From NCBI RefSeq assembly GCF_036013915.1, contig NZ_CP107899.1, forward strand, positions 4,588,001 through 4,652,000: a DNA stretch of 64,000 bases. The letters run 5' to 3'. The DNA is from Streptomyces sp. NBC_00464. Lineage in GTDB: Bacteria > Actinomycetota > Actinomycetes > Streptomycetales > Streptomycetaceae. Both the position numbers and the translations under genes were made by a program. The notes under the pieces are model-generated. The model was not told the DNA's origin, made no database searches, and saw only the letters and a list, made by a program, of their open reading frames with translations. Below, piece after piece: positions 1-8,257 of this stretch (positions are counted from its first letter, which is position 1; each line of letters begins with the position of its first letter).

Positions 1-558
1 ACGGATGACACCGTGGTCGTCCCCCGTGACCAGCAGCGGCTGCACCCGGGCCCGCCGGCCCGCGTTCACCATGGCCAGCGAGGTGACGGCGGCCTCGGTC
101 ACGGCCCACACGTTGTCCGGACTCGCGCAGTCGCTCCAGAGCGGGGTGACCGGCGACCCGGCGAGCACCGGATCCTCCGGGGGCGAGGGAGGCAGGGGCT
201 GGTGGCGCGCCGTGGCCGCGTGGTGGGCCAGATGCAGGCTGGTCAGCCGCGACAGCGGAGTGAGCCCCCGGGAGAAGGGTTCCAACTTCGCCCAGGCCTG
301 GAGCCATTGCTGACGGTCCGACGGGTTGTTCCCGCCCGCCAGCAGCCGGCCGAGACCGGAGCTGGACTCCCACGGCAGCAGGGCAGGGGGCACGTGCACG
401 TCGTCCAGCACACGTCCCTGAGCGGCGTGCTGCGCCAGATGGCGTCGCAGGTAGGGGTGCGGGGGGATGCCGGGATCGTCGGGAACCAGCTCGGCCAGGG
501 CCTCGGCCAGCCGGCGGTGGATCTCGGCATGCCGGTCACCGCCCGGCCGCCGGTTCAT
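1..558 (-). CDS. C-terminal half of a STAND/WD40-type protein (partial, runs off window)
   Basis: The frame is open from an ATG at 558 to the window edge with no stop (186 codons, 3' end missing). The ATG overlaps the stop of the upstream caspase/NTPase gene as ATGA, so translation is probably coupled. The first residues (EIHRRLAEALAELVP, then HPYLRRHLAQHAAQGRVLDD) look like the helical arm that follows a STAND NTPase core. The last visible residues (LLVTGDDHGVIR) look like the start of a WD40-type beta-propeller blade. In related proteins as I remember them this region is fused to the NTPase, so the gene appears split here; a -1 shift at the overlap would also join the frames. The propeller would be the sensor or partner-binding part. 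The propeller assignment is weak because only one blade start is visible. Confidence 0.7.
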   Translation of the reverse strand, partial: MNRRPGGDRHAEIHRRLAEALAELVPDDPGIPPHPYLRRHLAQHAAQGRVLDDVHVPPALLPWESSSGLGRLLAGGNNPSDRQQWLQAWAKLEPFSRGLTPLSRLTSLHLAHHAATARHQPLPPSPPEDPVLAGSPVTPLWSDCASPDNVWAVTEAAVTSLAMVNAGRRARVQPLLVTGDDHGVIR

Positions 559-2900
559 TCGGCCACGCCGGGGGTGAGCGGATCCACGCCGGGGGTGAGC
601 GGATCCGTGCCCGGGGTGCGCGGGTCCTTGGCGGCGCCGAGCGGATCCACGCCCGGGGTGCGCGGGTCCACGCCCAGCTGCTGTACGAGACCGGCGGCGC
701 CGAGCGGGTCCGTGCCCGAGGCGCCCGAGGCGCCCGAGGTGCCCGAGGCGAGGGGGGCCAGGGGGTCTCTGCCGGCATCGAGCCCGTCCTCGGCGGCATC
801 GAGCAGGTCCGCGTCAAGGTCGCAGAGCACCTCGGCCACCGCTTCGTGAGCCGGCCGGTAGACCCGCCGGTCATCCTCGTGATCGTGCGCGAGATAGCCG
901 TTCAGGCGGCTCTTCAGCAGCTTTCCGATCATGTCGTCCCAGTCGGGTAACTGACGGCCCAGAAACACCCGCCCCATCTGCGGCCAGATGTTCGACCAGG
1001 GGATTCCCGCCCCTGCGGCGAAGGCCGATGCCCGCAGGAGCGCCAAGGCCACGTCGGACGGAAGGCCGTCCCCCGCCACGAGCACGAGATCGCGTCTGAG
1101 GAGCCCCGTCATCCCCCGCTGAAGCATCGCCAGCCACTCAGGATCCCGCGCGACCGCTGCGGGATCCTCGGTGCAACGCAGCTGCTCCCCGGCCAGGCGG
1201 GCCGAGATGAACGACGGCCACACCTCGGGAGCCACCAGGGCCGCCGCCTCCTCGGCCGTGTCGCGATGCCCGCCCTCGCGGACGAGCGCGTGCAGATACT
1301 GCTCGATGTCCTTCACACTGCCCTCGCCGTCCGTCCGCTGCTCCTCAGCGGTCGGGAACGCGGCCTGCAGGGCCTCACTCAGTCCCTGCTCCGCGTCGGG
1401 CAGCTCCACCGGGGAGTCGCTGAGCGGCAGGCTGGAGCGCACGCCGATGAGCAGGCGCAGCCCGGCGGGCGCGGAGGGGGAAGGCGGACCGTCGTCCTGC
1501 CGGGGGGCGGGCACCTGACCGAGCTGCGGGGAGCAGAACTCGCTGAGCGGGGCGAGGACATCGTCGATGACGCGGGAGAGCTCGACCGCCTCGTCGAGAC
1601 CGTCGATGACCAGCGTGACCGGCTCGCCGCGCCCGCGGAGGGTCTCGATGATCTGCTGCGTGCAGGTGACGACGGGATCCTCGGTCGAGGCCGGCCGCGC
1701 GGGTTCGGCCCCCAGCGTCCGCAGGATGTCGCGGGCCAGGTCCGCCGGGCCCCGGTGCCGCGCCAGAATCGCCCCGGTGATGGAACCGGGAGCGGGCACG
1801 GTGCCGTCCGCGGCCAGATCGACCGCGGTCTTGAGGACGGGTTCGTCCTGGAACGACGGATGACCCAGCACCACCGCTCTCGCCAGCACGGCGGACTTGC
1901 CGCTGCCGGCGGTCCCCGTGATCAGCAGGACTCCCCGTGCCCGCGCGGGGCTCAGGAACTCGGTGACGCTGCGGTTGATGTCGTCCCGCCCGCGGAAGTA
2001 CCACCCCGGATCGCTGTCCTGGGTACGTCCGGTCGCCCGGTCGAGCCAGTAGTCGGCAGGGGTGCCTGCCAGCCCCAACCCCGCTCCGGCCAAGCCATGG
2101 GCGTAGTGGTAACCCGGGTTGGGGATACAGGGCGTCGCGGTGAGAATGCCGCTGCCCTCGACCACCCGTTGCAGGCGGTGCTGTTTCCGCTCAGCCTCCG
2201 TACCCAGTCCGCGCTCGAACTCGGCCATGAGTTCGGCGACCGTGAGATAGGGAGTGGTGATGCCCGCGGTGGTCCGCAGCCGCTGAAAGGCACTGCGCAG
2301 CAGCGTGGGAAAACGCCTCACCTGAACCCGCTTGTCGTGCCCGCACGTGACCAGGACATCGAGACTGCACTGGCTACGCCGCTCCGCGCGGATGTCCTCC
2401 ATGACGTCGTCGAGCTCGCTGCGGATCTTTCCCGCGTAACAGGTGTTCACGATCACGAGGACGTTCCGGACGTGCGAGTCGAGGGCGGCGGTGATCAGTT
2501 CCGTGGTGCGTACCGAAGTATTGAGATGCCGCTTGTTGACGGAGCCGGGCAGCTTGAGGAAATGGGTCCGAACGCCGGAGACACCATGTCCGGTGATGAA
2601 CATGACGAGTGCCTCCCCCTCCATCTCCCGCACCCCGTGCTCCCGCAGGAAGTCCTCGACGTCTTCACGCTTCTCCAGATCGGGGGGAGGGATCCGGCGG
2701 AAGGCGGACTCGGCCCCCTGGCCGGACCACCATTCCGTCACGACCTCCAGTTGCTCGTCGATCCCCTCGGTGAAGTCGTCGTTCCCGTCGCCGTAGTCAC
2801 GCACCGCCAGGGTCAGCAGAGTCCGCTGCGATCCGGAATCCGCATCGGTGTCCGCCCCGGCTACCTGCGTTTGCGTGAACTCCCCCGCCCTGTTCTGCAT
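555..2900 (-). CDS. Caspase-like peptidase fused to a STAND-type NTPase
   Basis: 781 residues. The N-terminal caspase-like fold has the expected dyad: His105 in ITGHG and Cys154 in VNTCYAG, each after a hydrophobic strand. A P-loop NTPase follows, with Walker A GTAGSGKS (about 329-336) and Walker B VTLVIDGLDEA (Asp433), then a helical arm ending near HEAVAEVLCD. The last ~60 residues are low complexity (GASGASG, then heptads like GVDPLTP) and end at a stop overlapping the next ATG. Caspase-STAND proteins belong to bacterial conflict and programmed-death families; the NTPase senses a trigger and the caspase cleaves proteins. No substrate can be named. The ATG start lies 18 bp from the divergent lipase start. 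Domain calls rest on motifs seen; the defence role is inferred. Confidence 0.85.
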   Translation of the reverse strand: MQNRAGEFTQTQVAGADTDADSGSQRTLLTLAVRDYGDGNDDFTEGIDEQLEVVTEWWSGQGAESAFRRIPPPDLEKREDVEDFLREHGVREMEGEALVMFITGHGVSGVRTHFLKLPGSVNKRHLNTSVRTTELITAALDSHVRNVLVIVNTCYAGKIRSELDDVMEDIRAERRSQCSLDVLVTCGHDKRVQVRRFPTLLRSAFQRLRTTAGITTPYLTVAELMAEFERGLGTEAERKQHRLQRVVEGSGILTATPCIPNPGYHYAHGLAGAGLGLAGTPADYWLDRATGRTQDSDPGWYFRGRDDINRSVTEFLSPARARGVLLITGTAGSGKSAVLARAVVLGHPSFQDEPVLKTAVDLAADGTVPAPGSITGAILARHRGPADLARDILRTLGAEPARPASTEDPVVTCTQQIIETLRGRGEPVTLVIDGLDEAVELSRVIDDVLAPLSEFCSPQLGQVPAPRQDDGPPSPSAPAGLRLLIGVRSSLPLSDSPVELPDAEQGLSEALQAAFPTAEEQRTDGEGSVKDIEQYLHALVREGGHRDTAEEAAALVAPEVWPSFISARLAGEQLRCTEDPAAVARDPEWLAMLQRGMTGLLRRDLVLVAGDGLPSDVALALLRASAFAAGAGIPWSNIWPQMGRVFLGRQLPDWDDMIGKLLKSRLNGYLAHDHEDDRRVYRPAHEAVAEVLCDLDADLLDAAEDGLDAGRDPLAPLASGTSGASGASGTDPLGAAGLVQQLGVDPRTPGVDPLGAAKDPRTPGTDPLTPGVDPLTPGVAE
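565..669 (-). repeat. Five tandem 21-nt units encoding heptapeptides at the 3' end of the caspase/STAND gene
   Basis: Units start at 565, 586, 607, 628 and 649 and are close variants of each other. They encode heptads of the type DPLTPGV, DPRTPGT and DPLGAAK. Degenerate copies continue to about 750. The array sits exactly where the reading frame passes from the NTPase ORF to the downstream ORF. The 21-nt length keeps frame when copy number changes, but a 1-nt slip inside it would fuse or separate the two ORFs. Confidence 0.9.
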
Positions 2901-2918
2901 CTCTTTAGTGTTTCAGGC

Positions 2919-4421
2919 ATGACTGAGCAGCCGCAGACGAATCCGCCGGGCCGCGTCCCCGGCGGCCGTCCCCGTACAACTCCGGGACTGACCCCCGCCG
3001 TCACGCACGACGCCGTCGTTCTCGTACCGGGAATCATGGGGAGCGAGCTGTACGACACCGGCACCGGCAAGGTCCTCTGGGGCCTGGCACATCCCACCTG
3101 GCTGGCGAAAGCCTGGCTGACCAAGGGCGGGCTCGCGCCCCTGCACCTCACCGCCGAGGAACAGGCCGGCGACCACGGCCGGATCAAGGCGCGCAGGCTC
3201 CTGCAGATTCCGGCGTGGAGCCCGGTCCTGCGAGGCATCGAGCCGTACCACAAGATGACCGCGGCCATCGAGAACGCCGTCGCCCATCCCGCCGCCGTCA
3301 TGCCGTTCCCGTACGACTGGCGGCTGCCGGTCGAGGTCAACGCGCGACGGCTCGCGAGCGAAGCGCGCGAGCACCTGGAACGGTGGCGGGAGCACCCGGC
3401 CCACACGGCGGCCCGGCGCCAGGCGGTGGACGAGCGCGAGGCCCGTCTCGTCTTCGTCGCCCACTCCATGGGCGGCCTCGTCACCTACGCGGCCCTCACC
3501 CTCGGCTTCGACTCCGACCTCGAAGCGGACACCCGCGGCGTCATGACCCTGGGCACGCCCTTTCACGGTTCGGTCGTCGCGGCGAACATCCTCAACACGG
3601 CCCAGGGCGCCCCCCTGCCGCTGCCTCACAGCCGCCTTGCCGCGCTCGCCTCCGCGATGCCCGGCGTCCACGACCTCCTGCCGGGCTTCCTCTGCGTCGA
3701 GGAGGGCCTCGACGTCCGCCGCCTGACCCCCTCCGACGTCGGCGCGCTGGGCGGTGACAAGGATCTGGCCCGAAGCTCCCAGGAGTTCTTCGAAAGGCTC
3801 CGGTCGAAGCCGTTCCCGCACCACCGCCCGGTCGTCGGGATCCGTCAGGAGACCGTGCAGTCGATGCGGCTGGAGAACGGCACGGTCATCGCCTCCGAGT
3901 ACTGCTTCCGGACCCACACGGACGGCGAGCTGATGCGCGACCCCGACGGGGCCCCGCGCCGCTTCCAGGTCGGTGGCGACGGAACGGTCCACCGCGAATC
4001 GGCGTCCCTGACACGTCGTACGGTGCCCCTCGCCCTGCAACACGGTGCGCTGGCCAGCGACAGGGCAGCGCGGCAGGCCGTCGTCGACTTCCTCCTGGAG
4101 GACGACCACTTGGGCCCCGACCAGGCGGATGACGGCCTCGGCCTGACGGTCCCGGACTATGTGGTGCCGAACGCCGAATGGTCGGTGCGCATCACGGGGA
4201 CGGACGACCCGTCGGGGATCGACTGCACCGTGACCGCCGTCGACGGCGGCTTCCAGCGGGAGGCCGCCCTCTACGCCGGTGACGACGATGCGCTCGGAGC
4301 GGATCTGGAGGTCCCCGACGCGGGCCTCTACCGGGTCACGGTGGAGGCGGACCACCTCTCCAGCCCCCTCACCCAGCTGGTGTTCGCCGGCCCGGGAGGC
4401 ACGACGCCGCTGGATGACTGA
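2919..4421 (+). CDS. LCAT/PGAP1-type alpha/beta-hydrolase (lipase or acyltransferase)
   Basis: 500 residues, no signal peptide. The fold starts with VVLVPGIMGSELYD (oxyanion loop), then FPYDWR, the nucleophile elbow VAHSMGG (Ser183), and VGGDGTVHRESASL, which supplies the acid and probably the histidine region as in the lecithin:cholesterol acyltransferase family. The last ~85 residues look like a beta-sandwich. It is divergent from the caspase/STAND gene with only 18 bp between starts, so at least one transcript is leaderless or starts inside the other gene. A cytoplasmic lipase next to a caspase-NTPase suggests a membrane-attacking effector or partner, but no direct link can be shown from sequence. 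It could also be an independent housekeeping hydrolase. Confidence 0.85.
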   Translation: MTEQPQTNPPGRVPGGRPRTTPGLTPAVTHDAVVLVPGIMGSELYDTGTGKVLWGLAHPTWLAKAWLTKGGLAPLHLTAEEQAGDHGRIKARRLLQIPAWSPVLRGIEPYHKMTAAIENAVAHPAAVMPFPYDWRLPVEVNARRLASEAREHLERWREHPAHTAARRQAVDEREARLVFVAHSMGGLVTYAALTLGFDSDLEADTRGVMTLGTPFHGSVVAANILNTAQGAPLPLPHSRLAALASAMPGVHDLLPGFLCVEEGLDVRRLTPSDVGALGGDKDLARSSQEFFERLRSKPFPHHRPVVGIRQETVQSMRLENGTVIASEYCFRTHTDGELMRDPDGAPRRFQVGGDGTVHRESASLTRRTVPLALQHGALASDRAARQAVVDFLLEDDHLGPDQADDGLGLTVPDYVVPNAEWSVRITGTDDPSGIDCTVTAVDGGFQREAALYAGDDDALGADLEVPDAGLYRVTVEADHLSSPLTQLVFAGPGGTTPLDD

Positions 4422-4441
4422 CCGGGTGGTGCCGGCCGGGG

Positions 4442-4472
4442 GCGGCGGCGACTTCGAGGCAGTCGCCGCCGC
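4442..4472. terminator. Bidirectional hairpin between the lipase and Lrp genes
   Basis: The 11-bp arms GCGGCGGCGAC and GTCGCCGCCGC pair across a 9-nt loop. It lies between two convergent genes, so it can serve both. No T-tract follows, as is usual in this genus. Confidence 0.7.
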
Positions 4473-4475
4473 GTC

Positions 4476-4943
4476 TCACCGTGCGGTGAGGTCCGCGTGG
4501 GGCTCCCGCGGGCCGCGCAGCGGCAGCGTCCGGCTGAAGACGAGGTTGGTGGTCGTGCTCCCGAACTCGGCCAGCCCGTCGACGACTTCCTCCAGGTGGG
4601 CCATCGAGGTGGCCGCCACCTTCAGCACGTAGCAGTCGTCCCCGGTGGTACGCAGGCACTCCAGGATCTCCGGCCGCTCCCGGAGCATCCGGCGCAACGG
4701 CTCGTGCCGGCTCCCCGGGTACTTCAGCCGGACAACCGCCAGGGCCACATACCCGGCCCGCTCCAGATCCACTTCCGCCCGGTACCCCGTGACGACCCCG
4801 GCCGCCTCCAGCCGCCGCACCCGCTCCGTCGTCGCCGACGCGCTCAGGTTCACGCGCCGGGCCAGCTCCGTGAAGGCGATCCTGCCGTCGCGCTGGAGCT
4901 CGTCGAGGATCGCCCAGTCGGTCGTATCAAGATTCTCGGCCAT
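4476..4943 (-). CDS. Lrp/AsnC family transcriptional regulator
   Basis: 155 residues, the usual family length. The N-terminal winged helix-turn-helix (about 6-60) contains DWAILDELQRDGRIAFTELA and the recognition region LSASATTERVRRLEAAGVV. A RAM-type ligand-binding domain follows (about 65-140) with the typical LRTTGDDCYVLKVAA stretch. Such proteins form octamers and respond to amino acids or related metabolites. The ATG start is 94 bp from the divergent F420 oxidoreductase start, so it may control that gene. No ligand is predictable. Confidence 0.92.
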   Translation of the reverse strand: MAENLDTTDWAILDELQRDGRIAFTELARRVNLSASATTERVRRLEAAGVVTGYRAEVDLERAGYVALAVVRLKYPGSRHEPLRRMLRERPEILECLRTTGDDCYVLKVAATSMAHLEEVVDGLAEFGSTTTNLVFSRTLPLRGPREPHADLTAR

Positions 4944-5037
4944 TCGCGCAGATTACCGGGGGATCCACGGGTGAACTGCGCCCGGACAGGCAGGAATCCC
5001 TTCTGCCGCCCGGTACGGCCTGGCTAGGCTCGGCAGC

Positions 5038-5889
5038 GTGAAGATCGGAGTGAACGTCCTCAATTTCGGACCCGGCACCGACCCCGGAGTCCTGCACAGC
5101 TGGGCCCGGACCGTGGAGGGACTGGGCTTCGACCTGCTGATGGTCTCCGACCACATCGCCATCACGCCCGACGTCGCCGAGCAGTATCCGGCCCCTTTCT
5201 ACGAGCCCTTCACCACCCTGTCCTGGCTTGCCGGTCTCACCACCCGGATCCGGCTCGGCACGACGGTCCTCATCGCCCCCTACCGGCACCCGCTGCTCGC
5301 CGCCCGGATGGCGGCCAACCTGAACGCACTCAGCGGCGGACGGCTGGTCCTCGGCGTGGGGGTGGGCTGGGCCCGGCAGGAGTTCGCTGCCCTCGGCATC
5401 CCCTTCGAGCAGCGGGGACGGCTGACCGATGCCGCCCTGCGGGACATGCGGGCGGCCTGGGCCGACACGGCCGCGTACGGGAACGGGAAGATCCCGGTGT
5501 GGGTCGGCGGCAACAGCGACGCGGGCATACGCAGGGCCGTGCGACTCGGTGACGCCTGGCACCCGCTGCGCTGCACGATGCCCTGGCTGCGGGAGGCCGC
5601 GGACCGGCTGAAGTCGACCGCGTACGAACAGAACCTTCCGGTCCCCGCCTTCGCTCCCCGGATCGTGCTCCGCCCCACCGCGACCCCGGTCGACGGCCCG
5701 CAACGCCTCGCCGGCGAGGGAACGATCGACCAGATCATGGACGACCTCGACCAACTGCGCCTGCTGGGCGCCGAAACGGTCGTCCTCGACACGTACACCG
5801 GCGACCCCCACGAGACCAGTCACCCGCAGCCGGCCCGACAGGCACTCGCCACGGTGGCCGCGCACCTCCACCTGAAGGAGAAACCATGA
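5038..5889 (+). CDS. LLM-class F420-dependent oxidoreductase
   Basis: 283 residues from a GTG start. The luciferase-like barrel signature is clear: MKIGVNVLNFGPGT at the start, LLMVSDHIAITPD, then TTRIRLGTTVLIAPYRHPLLAARM and GGRLVLGVGVGWARQEFAALG. These features mark the family whose members carry hydride on coenzyme F420; the substrate is unknown. The stop overlaps the next ATG by 4 bp, so it is coupled to the deaminase. The divergent Lrp-type gene is a plausible regulator. Confidence 0.9.
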   Translation: MKIGVNVLNFGPGTDPGVLHSWARTVEGLGFDLLMVSDHIAITPDVAEQYPAPFYEPFTTLSWLAGLTTRIRLGTTVLIAPYRHPLLAARMAANLNALSGGRLVLGVGVGWARQEFAALGIPFEQRGRLTDAALRDMRAAWADTAAYGNGKIPVWVGGNSDAGIRRAVRLGDAWHPLRCTMPWLREAADRLKSTAYEQNLPVPAFAPRIVLRPTATPVDGPQRLAGEGTIDQIMDDLDQLRLLGAETVVLDTYTGDPHETSHPQPARQALATVAAHLHLKEKP

Positions 5890-6317
5890 CCACGCCCGAC
5901 GCCCACCACACCCTCCTCAGGCGCGCCATCGCCCTCGCGGCCGAGGCACGCGAAAGCGGCAACCCGCCGTTCGGCTCACTGCTGGCGGGACCGGACGGGG
6001 CGATCCTCGCGGAGGACCGCAACACGACGCTCACCGACCGGGACATCACCGCGCACCCGGAACTGAAGCTCGCCCGGTGGGCCGCGAGAGAACTGGACGC
6101 GGCCACGGCGGCGGCCACCACGATGTACACCAGCTGCCAGCCGTGCTCGATGTGCGAGGCGGTCATCCAGCAGGCGGGGCTGCGCCGCGTGGTGTACGCC
6201 CTGTCCGGCGAACAGCTCCTGGACATCAGGCCGGGCAGCGGCCGCCCGCCCGTGCCGCAGGAGGGGCCGGCGCTGCTGGAGGAGGTGCGGGCGGTGATGG
6301 AGCCGTACTACGGCTGA
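5886..6317 (+). CDS. Nucleoside/base deaminase (CDA superfamily)
   Basis: 143 residues. The zinc site is visible as HPE (AHPELKLARWAARE) plus TSCQPCSMCEAVIQQAG, giving His, the catalytic Glu and two Cys. The first motif has Pro where most relatives have Ala (HAE), which is tolerated in some cytosine/guanine deaminase relatives. NPPFGSLLAGPDG matches the N-terminal substrate-loop region. The ATGA overlap with the preceding F420 oxidoreductase suggests they act on one substrate or pathway. Whether the target is guanine, cytosine or a modified base cannot be told. Confidence 0.9.
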   Translation: MTTPDAHHTLLRRAIALAAEARESGNPPFGSLLAGPDGAILAEDRNTTLTDRDITAHPELKLARWAARELDAATAAATTMYTSCQPCSMCEAVIQQAGLRRVVYALSGEQLLDIRPGSGRPPVPQEGPALLEEVRAVMEPYYG

Positions 6318-6420
6318 CCAGGTTCGTTCGCTGACCCGGGAAAACCGTTGGACCCGCCGATGGGGGCGCGTCGTATGGTTCGGGGCCGCGAAGACGCGGT
6401 CGGCGGAGAAGGAACGGTGG

Positions 6421-6987
6421 ATGGCGGGACTGTACGAGATCTGGCAGCAGGCGGAGGTGTCGCGCAGGCTCGACGTGTTGTCGGGCTTCGTCGCGATGTG
6501 CGTGGCGGGGGACGAGGACGCGCAACGGCGTCTCGCCCAGCTGGTTGCGGGCGCGGAGAGGGCCCTCTCCGCCTCGCCCCCGGATCTGGATGTCGCCTCG
6601 GAGTACGTGGACGAACTCGTCCGGTGGGCTGACACGGAGTGGGCCGATCACCCCTACCGCCCCGTGGACGCCCGGCCCGAGGAGGTCGACCGGCAGACGC
6701 GTGACTACGCCAAGGATCTCCGGCACGCCGCGGTCCCGGCGCACGTCGGGTGCGAGATGGGCCGCATCGAACTCGGTCTTGAGGTGGGGTTCCTGGCCCT
6801 CTGCCGCCAATCGGGGTTGGAGTGTCGGACCCGCCAGGACATCTTCTACGTGGCCGGGCGTGCCGCGATGGCCCTCGACCTCGGGCACTTGGAGGTGGCG
6901 GAGCTGGAGATCCGGCGCATGAAGCAGGTGGGTTCGGTGGAGCCACGGGACAGCTGTCGCTGCGAGGGTCGGTGCTCTGCGGCGTAG
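6421..6987 (+). CDS. Hypothetical protein, 188 aa
   Basis: I do not recognise a family. The start is ATG at 6421, preceded by a purine-rich AAGGAACGG. The protein is mostly helical and charged, with no signal peptide or membrane segment. It has scattered cysteines (VGCEMGRIE, LCRQSGLECRTRQD) and a Cys-rich tail DSCRCEGRC that could bind metal. Codon use matches neighbours, so it is likely real. Downstream, 6988-7101 holds only short imperfect inverted repeats before the convergent DUF397 gene. Confidence 0.6.
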   Translation: MAGLYEIWQQAEVSRRLDVLSGFVAMCVAGDEDAQRRLAQLVAGAERALSASPPDLDVASEYVDELVRWADTEWADHPYRPVDARPEEVDRQTRDYAKDLRHAAVPAHVGCEMGRIELGLEVGFLALCRQSGLECRTRQDIFYVAGRAAMALDLGHLEVAELEIRRMKQVGSVEPRDSCRCEGRCSAA

Positions 6988-7101
6988 GCGGATTGAGCCT
7001 GCGCATGCGGGCCAACTACCCGCCTGGGCAAGGGCGTTCTCGGCCCTGGCTTTTGATATCCGTGTAGCGCCGCATACGGGATCGGACCGGTCCCCTGGTG
7101 G

Positions 7102-7305
7102 TCAGGATGCCTTGATGGCCTCCACGAACGGGGCCCACGCGGCGGCGCTCACGACGAGCGCGGGACCGTGGGGGCGCTTGGAGTCGCGTACGGGGACGAG
7201 GCCGGGGTGGCCTTCGGCGACTTCGAGGCAGTTACCACCATCGCCATTGCTGTGGCTGCTCTTGTGCCAGGTCGCAGCGCTGAGATCAAGATCTGTGCTG
7301 GCCAT
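7102..7305 (-). CDS. DUF397 small protein
   Basis: 67 residues with the DUF397 hallmarks: TWHKSSHSNGDGGNCLEVAE, then VPVRDSKRPHGPALVVSAAAWAPFVEAIK. Its ATG lies 20 bp inside the end of the XRE regulator gene and the ribosome site (GAGGAG) lies in that gene's last codons. In Streptomyces these proteins pair with WhiJ-type XRE regulators and modulate them; the exact chemistry is not known. It follows the regulator in one transcript. Confidence 0.95.
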   Translation of the reverse strand: MASTDLDLSAATWHKSSHSNGDGGNCLEVAEGHPGLVPVRDSKRPHGPALVVSAAAWAPFVEAIKAS

Positions 7306-8137
7306 GCCGGTACTCCTCAGCCGCTCTTTCGATCAGAGTGAGGGACGCCTCTGGCGGCAATGCGGCGGCCCTCAGGCGATCGTAGGCCTTGCGATACCGC
7401 ATCACGAGAGCTGGATCATCGATGGTCTGACCGTGGTAGGGACCCTCTGTGTAGAGCAGGGGTGGCTCGTCGTCAAAATCCATGAGGAAGAGCGGTAATT
7501 CAGTCAGCGCGCGGGTGGGGCCATTCCACGGAAGGATCTGCGCAACGATGCGGCGGCGTTGCATCAACGTGGCGATGTGGTCCAACTGTTCCGCCATTTC
7601 GGCAGGCGGGAGGATGGGGTGGTCCACCAGGGACTCGTGCAGGATCACCCAGTACTCCGGCCGCTTGGGGTTGCCGAAGAGCCGCGCTCGCCCCAGTCGG
7701 CCGTCGATCTTGGCCTCGACCTCCTCCGGGGTGTCCAATGAATGCGCAGTGTCGACGAGAGCGTGGGCATACGCCCTGGTCTGTAGGAGCCCTGGGATCA
7801 GGGTGCCGGACCATTCGCTGATGGACCGGGCCCGCGTCTCGGCCTCCGTGACCCCGGCGAAGTACGCGGCGTGAGCCCCTTGCTTGGCCTTCCGTACATC
7901 TTCACAACGCCGTTGGAAGAACCCGTCCGTCCCCAGCACCAGGTCCACATGCCGCGCCAGTTCCACCGGCATCCGCCGATGCCCGTGCTCGATCTCGCTC
8001 AGGTACGTGATGCCGAAGAAGCTGCCCTCGACCAGCTTCTCCAGGGTCAGGCCCGCTTCCTCCCTCTTGAAGCGCAGCTCCTTCCCGTAGAACTGCGGGA
8101 CTCCCGCCGATCCGTCGATCTCCTTGCGTGTGGCCAC
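7286..8137 (-). CDS. XRE-type regulator with DUF5753 (WhiJ-like)
   Basis: 283 residues from the GTG at 8137, chosen because AAAGGCGG sits 8 nt upstream and the helix-turn-helix begins soon after; earlier in-frame starts add about 65 unlikely residues. The helix-turn-helix (about 17-70) includes LRFKREEAGLTLEKLVEG and GITYLSEIEHGHRRMP. The rest matches the DUF5753 ligand-type domain (SGTLIPGLLQTRAYA). It heads an operon with DUF397 and diverges from the 72-aa/ATPase pair. Locus types like this (whiJ, SCO4441/4442, from memory) influence development and antibiotic production. Confidence 0.93.
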   Translation of the reverse strand: MATRKEIDGSAGVPQFYGKELRFKREEAGLTLEKLVEGSFFGITYLSEIEHGHRRMPVELARHVDLVLGTDGFFQRRCEDVRKAKQGAHAAYFAGVTEAETRARSISEWSGTLIPGLLQTRAYAHALVDTAHSLDTPEEVEAKIDGRLGRARLFGNPKRPEYWVILHESLVDHPILPPAEMAEQLDHIATLMQRRRIVAQILPWNGPTRALTELPLFLMDFDDEPPLLYTEGPYHGQTIDDPALVMRYRKAYDRLRAAALPPEASLTLIERAAEEYRHGQHRS

Positions 8138-8257
8138 TCTGCCGACCGCCTTTCGCGCTGTGCTCTGTGGAGCGGGAACCCCTTTCACGGTAGAGGTCCG
8201 TACGGCAGCGTGTGAGGCGTTCGTCACAGTCAGCAACGAAAGGTGTACGGGCCCCTC

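Noticed and set aside
13..849. Long plus-strand ORF opposite the caspase/STAND genes
   Set aside because: It is an antisense shadow of high-GC coding DNA. The minus strand has the domain motifs.
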